This document shows positions 9,583 through 20,730 of a DNA stretch of 64,000 nucleotides, in pieces (position 1 is the stretch's first letter; every line of letters begins with the position of its first letter). Source of the DNA: Anisodus tanguticus (taxonomy: Eukaryota; Streptophyta; Magnoliopsida; Solanales; Solanaceae). The notes under the pieces are model-generated. The model made no database searches, was not told the DNA's origin, and was given only the letters and a program-made list of their open reading frames with translations. The DNA lies in contig CM067550.1 of assembly GCA_034509755.1 (NCBI GenBank), positions 16,175,001-16,239,000 on the forward strand, read 5' to 3'. Both the position numbers and the translations under genes were made by a program.

Positions 9583-10809
9583 GTAAGAATTTTTGTTTTT
9601 AAGTTGTTTTATTTTCAGAAAAAAAGAAGTTTCCCGAGCTAAAGAGCTTTTTTACATTTATCTTTGAATTTTTTCATTTGTGTATTTTCAAGAATGTGAA
9701 AAGAACTGATTTATTGAAATGGTTTATTTTGATGATTGAAAGTTGAGAAATTCTCTGTATTTAGTTCAACTCTGAGAATTTTGTAATTTTTGCTGTTTCT
9801 TTTAATTTTAGTTTTTGTTATGGTTGACTAGAAATAAACAATGGAAATTTCCCTTTTTGTTTGTTTTTTATTCTCTTTTTGTTAATTTTTTGTTTGTCCT
9901 CTAACTCTGAATTCTGGCCATCAAGTTTTGAGATTTCTTCATCCGAAACATAAATAAAGAGAAGTGCAAGAAGAAGAGAAAAATGAAAGATGAACTTTTG
10001 AAGGCAAATTGGTCAATTGGGGTATATTAGTCTTATTATTATCTGGCTTGAGACAAGTTGTGATGAGGTGGGGTCTCCCTTTTACATATGAAAATCAGTG
10101 TAGTTGGTTTTTGGTATAATAATTCAATGCTGACCTTTCTTTTGTTTCTAGATGGAATCATGGAACACAATAAAATTCTAACTTTGCCTCCCTAGTTTAT
10201 TTACCACGTGCATAGGTTATTTTTTTTTAATAACCGTGGTATCCCGATCAGTTTGCGCGCACTTCGACTAATTCCAAGGGATATCTATTTCCTCCCACCA
10301 CATGAGAGGAAATTACCCGGAGTTTTTGTCTTTGCTGGATTTGAACTTGAAACCTCACAGTTCTCAACTCACTTTATTGATCACTAGACCACACCACAAT
10401 GTTGGTGCGTATAAATTAAACCATAGTCTAATTTTTTATGTTGCTTTGAGTAAAAAAGATCAGATTTTGGGAAATGAATGTGAAACCAAGACTTTTTCTG
10501 ATGGCTCAATGATTGTTGATAAAAGTAGAAGGGAAATAAGTTTTACAGAAATAAAGGTGGCATGATTGTATTATACTCTTTGGACTTCGTTGTTGACTTT
10601 TTTGGTTATGAAAGGAAGCTACCTCATCAATGCTTCATGGTTTTCATATTTACTCAACATCAACACTTTCAACAAAAAAAACAATAAGTGAATAAAGTTT
10701 TAACTCTTCATAACTTTTATGCAGTGATTTGATCTTGTTATATTTGATTAATTTCACTTATAAATCCTTGAAGTAGTCCACTCAAATTCGTCCTATATAT
10801 ATTAAGCAG
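9583..10809 (+). other. CRK 5'UTR intron (predicted, ~1.2 kb)
   Basis: The donor is GTAAG at 9583 and the acceptor is TTAAGCAG ending at 10809, eight bases before the CRK ATG. The sequence is T-rich as expected of plant introns and contains a reversed SINE at 10213-10407. The acceptor's pyrimidine tract is weak, so the alternative that transcription starts closer to 10800 remains open. Confidence 0.4.
10213..10407 (-). repeat. SINE on the minus strand, inside the CRK leader intron
   Basis: Read on the minus strand it begins near a GTGTGGTCTAGTGATC segment (pol III A-box-like, tRNA-derived), then AAGTTCAAATCCAGC (B-box-like). The body ends with ACCACGGTTATTAAAAAAAAA, an A-rich tail. The layout of A box, B box, unrelated body and A tail is that of a tRNA-derived SINE common in Solanaceae. 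It is nearly complete. Confidence 0.7.
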
Positions 10810-10816
10810 GCGGGCA

Positions 10817-13404
10817 ATGGAAAAAGCGGTGACATTAGTTGCTTTTAAACTATTTGTTATTCTGTGGAGTTTACTTCTACCAAATGTATCAGAGGCAGAA
10901 CCTAGATCTCAGACGGTCCAGATCATATGTGGTACCCAACTTGAGCATAATACAACAGCTTTTGTCCCAAATTTTGTTGCCACAATGGAAACCATTAGTG
11001 AGCAAATGAGAACTAAAGGCTATGGAGTAGCAGTCACAGGCAGTGGACTGGATACTAACTATGGACTAGCACAGTGCTATGGTGATCTTTCTTTACTTGA
11101 CTGTGTCCTATGCTATGCTGAAGCTCGAACTGTCCTCCCTCAATGCTTTCCTTTCAACGGAGGGCGAATTTATCTTGATGGCTGCTTTATGCGGGCTGAG
11201 AATTACACATTCAATAACCAGTATTTAGGACCTGAAGACACACATGTCTGTGGAAATAGAACCAGAAAGGGTCCTTTGTTCCAACAAACCGCTAGGCAGG
11301 CTGTCCAGCAAGCGGTTGTTAATGCACCAAACAATAATGGGTATGCCCGTGCTGAAGTGTCAGTGCCCGGGACAATGAACGAGACAGTTTATGTCCTAGC
11401 TGATTGCTGGAGAACACTGAGTGCTAACTCGTGCCGAGCTTGTTTGCAAAATGCATCTGCCTCCATGATGGGATGCTTACCCTGGTCAGAAGGCCGAGCA
11501 TTGTACACTGGATGCTTCCTGAGGTACTCAGATGTTAATTTTCTTAACGCTATAGCTAGCAGTGGAGACTCGTCATCAAAGGGTAATCTTTACTTTGTCT
11601 TCTTCTTTTTCTCTTTAAGTCATCACGGACCATGTGGCTGATAGAGTAATGAATTTTCAGCAAGCGTGGTAGGAATTGTAATTGCTGTTGTTAGTGCTGT
11701 GGTCGTCTTCGTAGTGGGAGCTGTTATCGCCTTTTATATGTGGAAGAACAAACAAATACAGAAGAAGAGAAAAGGTAAAACATTTGGTAATTAATATTTC
11801 AGTTAAGGCTTTAGCTTTGAATATTTCTTAAAGCAACTAAAAAGTTTGAAATTTACAGGTTCCAATGATGTGGAGAAATTAGTGAAGACCCTTAACGACA
11901 GCAGCCTGAACTTCAAATATTCAACTCTTGAGAAAGCCACCAGGTCTTTTGATGAGGCGAACAAGCTTGGGCAAGGTGGATTTGGCACCGTTTATAAGGT
12001 AGTAGGCTGAGAATATTGCACTTGTTAACATACTTTATCCAGAACTATAATTCTCAAGTGTCATTATTCACATAATCACATCAGAGTAAGTCTATTATAT
12101 GCTTATATTGCAGGGAGTTCTACAAGATGGGAGAGAGATTGCTGTGAAAAGGCTGTTCTTCAACAACAAGCACAGAGCTGCAGATTTTTACAATGAAGTC
12201 AACATTATTAGCAGTGTTGAACACAAAAATCTAGTAAGGTTATTAGGATGCAGCTGTTCCGGACCTGAAAGCCTTCTTGTATATGAGTTCCTCCCGAACC
12301 AAAGTCTTGATCGGTTTATCTTTGGTGAGTAGCAGAGTTTGCTCTATTGTATACATTGTATTATACAACTGCTGCAATGACTTTGTCACACTTGATTCTT
12401 ATTGGCAAGAAATTAATAGAATTCACCTTGTATGTTGAAATTGGCAGACCCTAGCAAAGGTAAAACACTGAACTGGGAGAAAAGATTTGAGATCATTATA
12501 GGGACTGCAGAAGGTTTGGTTTACCTCCATGAAAACAATAAGACGAGGATTATTCATAGAGATATAAAAGCCAGCAACATCCTGTTGGATTCGAGGCTCA
12601 GAGCTAAAATTGCTGATTTTGGGTTGGCTAGGTCTTTCCAAGAAGACAAGAGTCACATAAGCACCGCTATTGCTGGGACTTTGTTAGTGATTCTTTTCTT
12701 TCACCATTTAAATCATAGCTCAAAACTTATGTTTCGCCAAATATTAACAGCCAGCAGTTTAATTAGTTATCTCCCAATCAGTGGTTAATTTTCCATTCTT
12801 TCCTTTGCAGAGGATATATGGCGCCAGAATACTTAGCTCATGGCCAGTTAACCGAAAAGGCAGATGTTTACAGCTTTGGTGTTCTTTTATTGGAAATTGT
12901 TACTGGAAGGCAGAATAATAGAAGCAAAAACACTGAATACTCCGACAGTTTAATTTCCATTGTAAGTTGCGAACCAATTCTTCTATTTAATTCCAATATA
13001 TTTCTGATCTATACAATTGCAGACAAGAAAGTTTTTGCTCATTGATTTAACTTCTGTCGTGGATGAAACAGGCATGGCAGCATTTTCATCATGAGAGAGT
13101 AGAGGAACTGTTTGATCCAAATCTTATGTTGCACAACTACCACACAAGTAATGTAAAAAAGGAGGTTCTAAGAATGGTACATGTAGGACTTTTGTGCACA
13201 CAAGAGGTTCCGGGATTAAGACCGTCCATGTCCAAGGCATTGCAGATGCTAGTAAAGAAAGAAGAAGAGTTACCTGCACCAACTAATCCTCCCTTTGTAG
13301 ATGAGAAAACCATGGAGCTTCATGACCCTTGGGATACCCCATCTAGAGAAGGTGATTCAGCTTCAATTGCAAACGTTTCTCACAGTTCTTTCTACCCCAG
13401 ATGA
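10817..13404 (+). CDS. Cysteine-rich receptor-like protein kinase (CRK2/3-like), seven coding exons
   Basis: Predicted exons are 10817-11582, 11661-11774, 11859-11998, 12114-12324, 12448-12682, 12811-12961 and 13072-13404. All introns are GT-AG, and the exons sum to 1950 bp (649 codons plus stop). Residues 1-27 are a signal peptide. Two DUF26/Gnk2 ectodomains follow, each with C-x8-C-x2-C (CYGDLSLLDCVLC and CWRTLSANSCRAC). Exon 2 encodes the membrane helix (VVGIVIAVVSAVVVFVVG). The kinase has GQGGFGTVY (Gly loop), AVKRL (ATP Lys), HRDIKASNILL (catalytic Asp, RD type), DFGLA and GYMAPEY. CRKs are plasma-membrane kinases acting in ROS, immunity and stress signalling; the DUF26 ligand is generally unknown. 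Length, exon pattern and motifs all look intact. The CRK2/3 clade placement is inferred from length and overall look. Confidence 0.93.
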
Positions 13405-13977
13405 TTTTTCAGTGGCCTCAAACTGAGATATGGACATAAGTCTGCGAGAGAACGAATCTTGTGAATCTCATGTATAGTCTTCCCTCATGTTCCTTTTCCC
13501 ATACTCTGGGAGCAGATATTTGTTTTGCAACAAGTTGCTTTGTCATTGTAATGGTGAAGTGTTTGCACAAATCTTGGGGGCAGTTTATCATTATTACACA
13601 AGTAGATACACATTAAATCTTGTCATTGTAATGGTGAAGTAAGAGGTTGTTGGGCACACTGTCGATATGATTGTAGCACAAGATTAAATATAATTTATCT
13701 TGATTATGGGAACTCTAATTCCAAGTTCTTGTAGTACATTATGAATGTATTGAACATGATAAGTAGAGAAGTTATTTAATTCTCTAGTTAATTAGATGTA
13801 CTCATACTCTTAATCTGGATATAATTATTATGAACAATGTATAATGTTTATCTTTTTTGATTTATTAATAGGTGAAGTTCATTATAGATCAGTATGGTTA
13901 ATAAATTGGATGATGACAATATATATTTTGAATTAATAATTAGTTGATAGAATTCATGTCCCTGTTTAGAGATTAAT
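13405..13977 (+). other. CRK 3'UTR and AT-rich downstream flank
   Basis: The first ~250 bp is probably 3'UTR. It contains a perfect 21-bp direct repeat (TTGTCATTGTAATGGTGAAGT) whose two copies end at 13560 and 13640, 80 bp apart. Beyond about 13700 the DNA is AT-rich and shows no gene, up to the LTR boundary at 13978. Confidence 0.45.
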
Positions 13978-15276
13978 TGTAACAGCCCGACCCTTGATTC
14001 TTTGGTTTAATGCTTAATTTTGGGTTTGGAGACTTTGAACAAGTTATGTAATATCCATTTGGAACTTGTTTGAGGGATTCAAGTGAGTTTTGGGTGCTAA
14101 ACCCATTGGTGCTGCACCAGATTTTGTTTTGGTCTGGTGTAGCTGCAGGCCTTCGCGATTGCTGAGCTTGGGGTCGCGTTCGTGAAGAATGTACATAGCA
14201 CATACATAGATAGCAGATTTATAGGAATCTCTTTTATATCTTTCCTTAGTTAGCATCTTATGTACATGTAAATATTTATATTTCTTTCCTCTTGGAATGA
14301 TACAAGAAGTTATTCTCCATACTTGTCTCAATTACAGTCACAATCCAAATCTTACACTTAAACCGCGATTGGACAACGAACGAGCTACTATCCATTAGGC
14401 ATACCCTCTTAAGCTAAACATGCCGCTAAATAAGGGAAATGAAAGATTATACTAATAGTCTTATGATATAATGGTAAGTGCGGAAACATAATACAAGTAC
14501 TAACTCTTCCTTTAACTCTCATAATGCGTCTAAGTTATGGAACTACTAGCTTGAATACAAAGTCTGAGACGCAACTCGGAATAACTACTAAGTCTACTAA
14601 AGAAGAAGAGACCGCCATGATCTAATGGTGGCTCACCTCGACTGAACTAGACTAAAGAAAGCTGGAGTAATCAAGTATCGGCTAGTTGATCGCCGTCCAT
14701 AGCTCCTACACACACGCAAACATCGACAAGCATGAGCCTAAAGATCCAACAAGATCATCTACACTCTCAGCTTACCCCCGGGATAAATTATAAAATTCAT
14801 TGGTAATGCATAAAAGCACATAAATAGTACAAGTATACGAATAATGTACAAATACTGAACTAAATCTAAAATTATGAAATATGAACAAATAATACATGAA
14901 TATACTGAATCTGAAATATGTTCACGAGACACAGTACATATTTGTCCATGTCTTACCTCGTCTTCAGGATTGGGGATTATTTATCCACAGTCCTACCGAG
15001 TTTCTATAACTCTTACATTTACCTCCGGTTGAATATCCCATGGGTCCGAACGGAGTATGCTCATATGGAGAGATGGATAAACTCTCAAAAATACCACGTC
15101 TTATCTTTACATCTATTGCAAGTATCTAGCTAAGCGAAAACACGCTAAGGATTCATACGATCACTTATTCTTCAAAACAGCCCAATTTAGATCATGATTA
15201 CCCACTCACATGAACTAAATGATTTAAATACATACATACATCACATATCATATGCTTTTTGAGAAACAAATAATTT

Positions 15277-15281
15277 AAGAG
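15277..15281. repeat. Target-site duplication AAGAG (left copy)
   Basis: AAGAG precedes the TGAAAG terminus of the copia LTR; the other copy is at 17713-17717. Confidence 0.85.
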
Positions 15282-15639
15282 TGAAAGAAATAATCCCCTT
15301 GATTATTTTCATTAATTGAAAGGTATTTATACAAGTTACAAAATAGGAGAATCCTATTCCTATTCTATTCCTAAAACCTTATTCTACCATAATTCTAACT
15401 ATACAAATTATGGTAAGTGTATCATCCTAATTTAGGTAACAAATACACTACAATATACATCAAATATATATACCATATATACAAGACTACATAAATCAAA
15501 TCTGGCCGTTATGGGCTGATTTGTTAGGCTGCTTCCGTGAGTGATGGCCCAAGATTGAAGCCGTGACTTCTGGCTACTGTTTTGGATATTCCCGTGATAT
15601 ACACCTCTGTATATCACGGGTATATATACTTGTTTAACA
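15282..15639 (-). repeat. 3' LTR of the deleted copia
   Basis: On the minus strand it runs TGTTAAACAAG... to ...ATTTCTTTCA and is 358 bp long. It is preceded (minus sense) by a GACTGTGAGGGTG purine-rich tract. Its right part, including a palindromic CCCGTGATATAC segment, is repeated in the truncated 5' LTR. Confidence 0.85.
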
Positions 15640-15649
15640 CACCCTCACA

Positions 15650-17225
15650 GTCATAGCGGGCGGTCTTCGAACGCTGAGACTGTCCCTAAAATCTTCACAA
15701 AGGACCGCGGATAGACCCTTTGTAAAGATGTCTGCAACTTGATAACGAGACGGGACATGGCATACTCGAACGTGACCCCTAGCAACCTTTTCACGGACAA
15801 AGTGAATGTCCATTTCGATATGCTTAGTGCGTTGGTGCTGAACCGGGTTACCTGAAAGGTAGATGGCACTAATGTTATCGCACTATACCAAGGTTGCCTT
15901 CTGAATGGGACAATGAAGCTCCATAAGCAAATTACTTAGCCAACATGATTCGGAGACCACATTCGCTACCCCTCGATATTCGGCCTCTGCACTTGAGCGT
16001 GATAGAGTTGCTTGACGCTTAGCTAACCAGGAGACTAAGTTGTTGCCAAGGAACATACAGTAGCCAGATGTCGACCGTCTGGTGTCGGGACAACCACCCC
16101 AATCAGCATATGTGTATGAGACAATTGTGGATGTAGATAAAGGATATAAGTGCAAACCATAGTCCAGTGTCCCCTGAATATACCGAATGATGCGTTTGAT
16201 TGCATTCATATGCTCAACTCTGGGATCATGCATGAATAAACACACATGCTGAACCGCATACGTAATATCCGGTCTGGTAAAGGTAAGATACTGGAGGGCC
16301 CCTGCAAGACTGCGATAATGGGTCGGGTCCTCGTATGGTGCACCTGCCACGGCACTAAGCTTGGGTTTTGCATCAACTGAAGTGGACGTGGAATTATAGG
16401 AAGACATCCCAACCCTCTCGATGATCTCAGTCGCATACTTTCTTTGGGACAAAAACAAACCACATGAATGACGCTTGACGGCAATCCACAAAAAGTAACT
16501 CAAGGGCCCTAAGTCTTTCATAGCAAACTCAGAACTGAGTATGGCCATGATAGACTGGTGCAAGGCATCGGAAGAGGCAGTCAAAATGATATCATCCACA
16601 TACAACTGAATATAGGCCAAGGATGAACCACGACGGTAGATGAACAAGGAATTATCTGACCTGCTGTGAGTGAACCCAATAGTCGAAACAAAGTCAGCAA
16701 ACCTCGTATACCAGGCCCGTGGAGACTGCTTAAGCCCATATAATGTCTTCTTCAACAAACAGACATGATGAGGACGGTTGGGATCCCTGAAACCCAACGG
16801 TTGATGCATATAGACTGTTTCCTCGAGATCACCATGTAGGAAAGCATTCTTGACATCCAACTGATGAATAGGCCAAGTCTTTGAAAGAGCCAAGCTAAGC
16901 ACAGTGCGAATAGTAGCCGGCTTAACGACCGGGCTAAACGTCTCCCCACAATCTATCCCAACCTGCTGATTCTTACCATCATCCACCAGCCGCGCCTTAT
17001 GTAGAGCAAATGACCCATCTGAATTCTCCTTATGAGAAAAAATCCACATAGACATGATAACATTAATACCAGAAGGACGGGGCACCAACTCCCACGTCTT
17101 ATTATGAATAAGAGCCTTATATTCATCAGTCATAGCAATCTTCCAATTAGGGTCATTTAAGGCGGATACAGGATTACGGGGCAAGGTGGATTTAGAGACA
17201 TCAGAATGTAAATTAAAATGTCTTT
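15650..17225 (-). pseudogene. copia RT-RNase H, nearly intact (433-codon frame)
   Basis: The open frame 15883-17184 begins MPRNPVSALNDPNWKIAMTD and holds RT with QLDVKNAFLHGDLEETVYMH, LLKKTLYGLKQSPRAWY and LYVDDIILTASS (catalytic Asp pair). RNase H follows with DTRRSTSGYCMFLG and SRSSAEAEYRGVAN. It ends at a single premature stop (TAG at the Tyr codon of the expected YCDN motif). The rest of RNase H continues in frame to about 15660. The usual YTDADW segment reads YTYADW, so the first Asp is Tyr, the same change as in the copia at 410-5180. Upstream is a Gly/Pro-rich spacer. RT itself shows no disabling change I can see, but the element lacks gag and integrase. Confidence 0.85.
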
Positions 17226-17521
17226 TAGGTGTAAAAATCCCCCGCTGACTACGAGTGACCGGTCTATGACTCGAGGAAGAATTGAGTGAATTTTGAGAAT
17301 TTGCTGGGCTCGGGACGGAGTGGCCAGCAGGCAGTGGGCCTGCTGGCCCAAATCGGGAATCTGTGGCGGGGGCCGGACCGGGCCCAGTGGGCTGGCCGGC
17401 CCACCATTCGGAACTGTTCCGGTGGTCGTGAATCGGACTCGGGACAGTGGGGCCAACGGGCAGTGGGCCCGCTGGAGAATATTGGGTGCGGGATATGTCT
17501 GAAAAATGGGAAAGCCGAACG

Positions 17522-17712
17522 CAAATATATATACCATATATACAAGACTACATAAATCAAATCTTCCCGTGATGGGCTGATTTGCTGGGCTGCTTCCGTG
17601 AGTGATGGCCCAAGATTGAAGTCGTGACTTCTGGCTACTGTTTTGGATATTCCCGTGATATACACCTTTGTATATCATGTGTATATCACGGGTATATATA
17701 CATTATTTAACA
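17522..17712 (-). repeat. Truncated 5' LTR of the deleted copia
   Basis: It matches the outer ~190 bp of the 3' LTR. At 17522 it joins an AAATGGGAAAGCCGAACGC segment leading into the RT spacer, which marks the internal deletion point. AAGAG follows at 17713-17717. Confidence 0.8.
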
Positions 17713-18512
17713 AAGAGTTTAAGCATCACTTGCCTGATTTATGGTAGTCAAACCTCTCAAGAAATGCCAAAGTCTGCCGAAACGAGCTCTAATTGTCTCA
17801 ATCTAAACATTTAGGATGAAATTCCACCTTTTGATTTCCCAAATTGCCTAAAGAGACCCCCCAAATCGAACTTGATTGATTCTAAAGTTTGAAAATCTGG
17901 TACTTTTAGCTACATAGCCTTCTTCGCGATCGCAGGACCCTACCAGCTCACCTTCGTGGTCGCATAGAAGAATTGACCTGGCTGTCCTTCTTCGCAGTTG
18001 CGTGCCTTTCCTGGCAACCGCGATGCTTTGCCCCGCCTGAGCTTTGCGATCACGGCTGAAGTCGCTGAAACATTCCCGAGCCCCTGGGGTTCAAATCCAA
18101 GCATGCCAACAAGTCCGAAGCATGTTATAAACTTATACAAAGTCTCGAGTCGCTCAATGACATGCTAAAACTCAACAAGAGAAGTTTGGTTCTCAATTGG
18201 CTTTTAAGCTTTCCAAATCTAAACTGCAAAGAGCCTTTTCTGAGCCTTCCGGGTTTCAAACCGAACTATCCCACTAAGTCCAAAAACACAATACTGAACT
18301 AACCAATACCTCAAAACAAATAAAAGAGTTCTATGCTAAAGAAAATGGGAGTTTAGGTTGTTACATCAATATGCTTAGCTTAGGTTAATAAAGTACTCAC
18401 TCCTTCCCAATTTATCTTAAAATTTTTCATTTTCCGTGATCCAAATTATATAAATTTTGATCAATATTTTAAAATTTATTTTTTCATCCTATTGACAAAG
18501 AATTGCAACTTA

Positions 18513-19797
18513 GGGGTATTCAATTAGTATTTTAAAATATTATTAAAAGACTATTTTGGGATAAATAAGTCGTGTGATATTCAATTAAGACTTTTAAATA
18601 ATCTAAACAAGTCTTGTGGTATTTAATCAAGACTATTAAGATTTTTTAACGAGGGTGTCCAAATCTAGTGGTATTCAATAAGAATTTTAAATAAGTAATA
18701 AAAAGTCTTTTGATATTCAAAAAATTGCTAATTTCGAATGATTTTTTTCTCAATTGAATTTGTGTGACTTTTTAATGGGAGATATAAATACCAAATCCCT
18801 ATAAAAAATCTCATCCTTGTGGACATAAATTTTTTCCTCAAGATTGCTTCACTCGTACAGAATCAGAAAAGATTGTATAACGATAGAGGAACAGTGAGCT
18901 TTTTGTCAGCAAAAACAATGGTTACTGAAGAGTTTAAGCATAAGAGTAAAATCACCATTGTCGGCTTTCCAAACTCTTGGAATATTTGTGTTAAGATTTT
19001 GACTCTTGGGCAGACCCAAGTCTGAGCAGATGACCATTTCTTTAGAGCGAAATTGAACTAACTTAAAGGTAATGTTTTCTCTCTTCTCTCTTTATATGTT
19101 CTTTCATTTCCTTTTTTTGCACCCACCATTTCACTTTCATCTCATCTCCCAAATTCCTTTAAGCAGTGAGGTTTGAATTTTTTTCTCTGAATTTTTTATA
19201 TGCAACTTCCGCCTATTCGTATGCGGAATTGCTCATAAGGAGAACTATACTGAAAAAGGGAAGATCCCCTCAATGTCTTTCAACTGGTGACCCAATTCCC
19301 TTAGTGATCTTAGAACAAATTCCGATGCTCTCATTCTGCTCTTTTTGTTTTGTGTATGTAAAGAAATGGGATTTCAATAACAGATGTATGATCATTTTTT
19401 GAAGAACTATGTCTAACATGTTTCCGATGATTGAAGAAATGAATGGAAAAGTGGGGAGGGTCGTTGCGGTTGGAGAGAGAAATGAGAGTAGTGGCTGCAA
19501 TTTTCATTTCTTTGTTATCTTGAATCAATTGATATGTTCGTGTATCATTAAAGTAGATCAACATTGCTCATCATCCGATTAATAGTTAGTTAGCATCATA
19601 AAAGTAAAAATTTATGTGGTCTTTTCAAATCTTTATAAATCTTATGATAAATCTTTTAAAATTCAAATGTAAAAAATCTTGATTGTAATTTTTTTTTTTT
19701 TAAAATCTTTTAACTCATTACATTTTTAAATAATCTTTTAAAATTCACTGACTTATTTATCTATAAATAATCTTTCAAAATCTCAATTAAATACACC
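18513..19797. mobile_element. Element with terminal inverted repeats and non-TE interior
   Basis: The left end starts GGGGTATTCAATTAG. The right end read on the minus strand starts GGTGTATTTAATTGAG. Similarity between ends extends imperfectly through AT-rich subterminal DNA (TTTTAAA/TTTGAAAG-type words). ACTTA flanks both sides (18508-18512 and 19798-19802). The interior (about 18810-19560) is less AT-rich, has pyrimidine-rich stretches resembling introns, and carries short open frames (18819-19025, 68 codons) that I do not recognise. The layout suits a non-autonomous DNA transposon that acquired host DNA (Pack-type). The superfamily is not certain because a 5-bp TSD does not fit the common classes cleanly. 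Confidence 0.5.
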
Positions 19798-19802
19798 ACT
19801 TA

Positions 19803-20529
19803 TAGTACTTACAGAGAAAGTATAAGGCATATAATGCCAAATGAAAAATGAACTGGAGAAAGAAAAATTAATCATATAAACAAATGCTTCAACCAATGGT
19901 ACATTTAGAGTTCTCGCATGTTTATACAAGCATAAAAGTTCTATCTAAACTGCGGAAAGGAGGAACAGAAAACAAACGCATGAAACTTCATAAGGGATAA
20001 TATTTATATATTAATGTGACGTAATTTCAGTGCATATTGAAATGAATATCTCCACCGCACCTGTGGTAATTAATCACTAGGCAAAAGCTTCAGTATTTTG
20101 GACTTTAACAAACGCAGGAGCTGGATATCACCAGAAGGAAAATGTTAATTAACCCAGACCGTTAATCCCTTAAAATCGTCATGATGCGATCTGAACAAGT
20201 CCAAGTAACAGGTTCTCCTCCTTTTTCAAATAAGGATTTGTTGTAGAATATTTAAAATAATATAATGGAGTAATTTTGTAAAAGTCAAATTTAATAAACA
20301 AAAGAGAGAAATCAATAAAAGAGAATTCAATAGAAAATAGAGAACGAGTAGGCAAGGCGCATTCATGAAATTATTTTTAGGATAACAATTTCCGTCACAC
20401 TGTGCAAGTGGTTAACGAGAAAGTCCATTCCAAGGATACAATACGTATCCTGGAAATCAAAGTTGCACTCTTTGATTTATTCTACCACACGAACTCAACC
20501 TAATTGAAAAGAAAGAGTAATTTAAAGTC
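19803..20529. other. Intergenic, no recognised feature
   Basis: Mixed AT-rich sequence without a convincing open frame, repeat boundary or regulatory motif. Confidence 0.5.
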
Positions 20530-20534
20530 TGCTT
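20530..20534. repeat. Target-site duplication TGCTT (left copy)
   Basis: TGCTT precedes the LTR terminus at 20535; the matching copy is at 25563-25567. Confidence 0.85.
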
Positions 20535-20730
20535 TGAAAGATAGAATAATTTCCCTTGGGGATTCCTTTCATTATTCACAATATATATAGCTGTACAAAG
20601 GTTGATTCCTAATATGGTACGAATCCTAACTTACCTTACAAAGGTTGATTCCTAATATAATTAGAATCCTAAGTTACCTTAAATATACATCTATCATAAT
20701 TACAAAATATACAGAGAATATTCGCTAATA
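20535..20730 (-). repeat. 3' LTR of the 20.5-25.6 kb copia
   Basis: The reverse complement runs TATTAGCGAATATTC... to ...CTATCTTTCA. Internally it has two ~43-bp direct repeats that differ at a few positions (each beginning CAAAGGTTGATTCCTAATAT on the plus strand). Confidence 0.88.

Larger units (their letters stand above)
15282..17712 (-). mobile_element. Internally deleted Ty1/copia element (Ale/Retrofit-like)
   Basis: This 2431-bp element lies between perfect AAGAG duplications, inserted into the solo LTR. Its 3' LTR (15282-15639) is complete. Its 5' LTR is only about 191 bp (17522-17712) and jumps directly into the spacer between integrase and RT. The rest of the 5' LTR, PBS, gag, protease and integrase are missing. 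What remains is the spacer, RT and RNase H. An element without PBS and gag could move only with help; alternatively the deletion followed insertion. Confidence 0.85.
13978..18365 (-). mobile_element. Probable Ty3-type solo LTR, split by a copia insertion
   Basis: The right end read on the minus strand starts TGTAACAACC and the left end closes with GGGCTGTTACA, so termini are TG...CA. Flanking pentamers are TTAAT (13973-13977) and TCAAT (18366-18370), a 4/5 match consistent with an aged TSD. Removing the copia element and one AAGAG copy leaves about 1.95 kb with no gag or pol. The sequence carries GATCGCGAAG-type motifs and the segment GTGAGCCACCATTAGATC (minus strand) that I associate with long Solanaceae Ty3 LTRs. 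It is called a solo LTR because no partner LTR or internal domain adjoins it. A further nested piece near 14200-14330 cannot be excluded. Confidence 0.6.

Noticed and set aside
10380..10407. Possible tRNA gene on the minus strand
   Set aside because: A- and B-box-like motifs are present, but there is no cloverleaf and the body plus A tail is that of a SINE.
18819..19025. 68-codon open frame as a gene
   Set aside because: No recognisable domain and it lies inside a terminal-inverted-repeat element; kept only as possible cargo.
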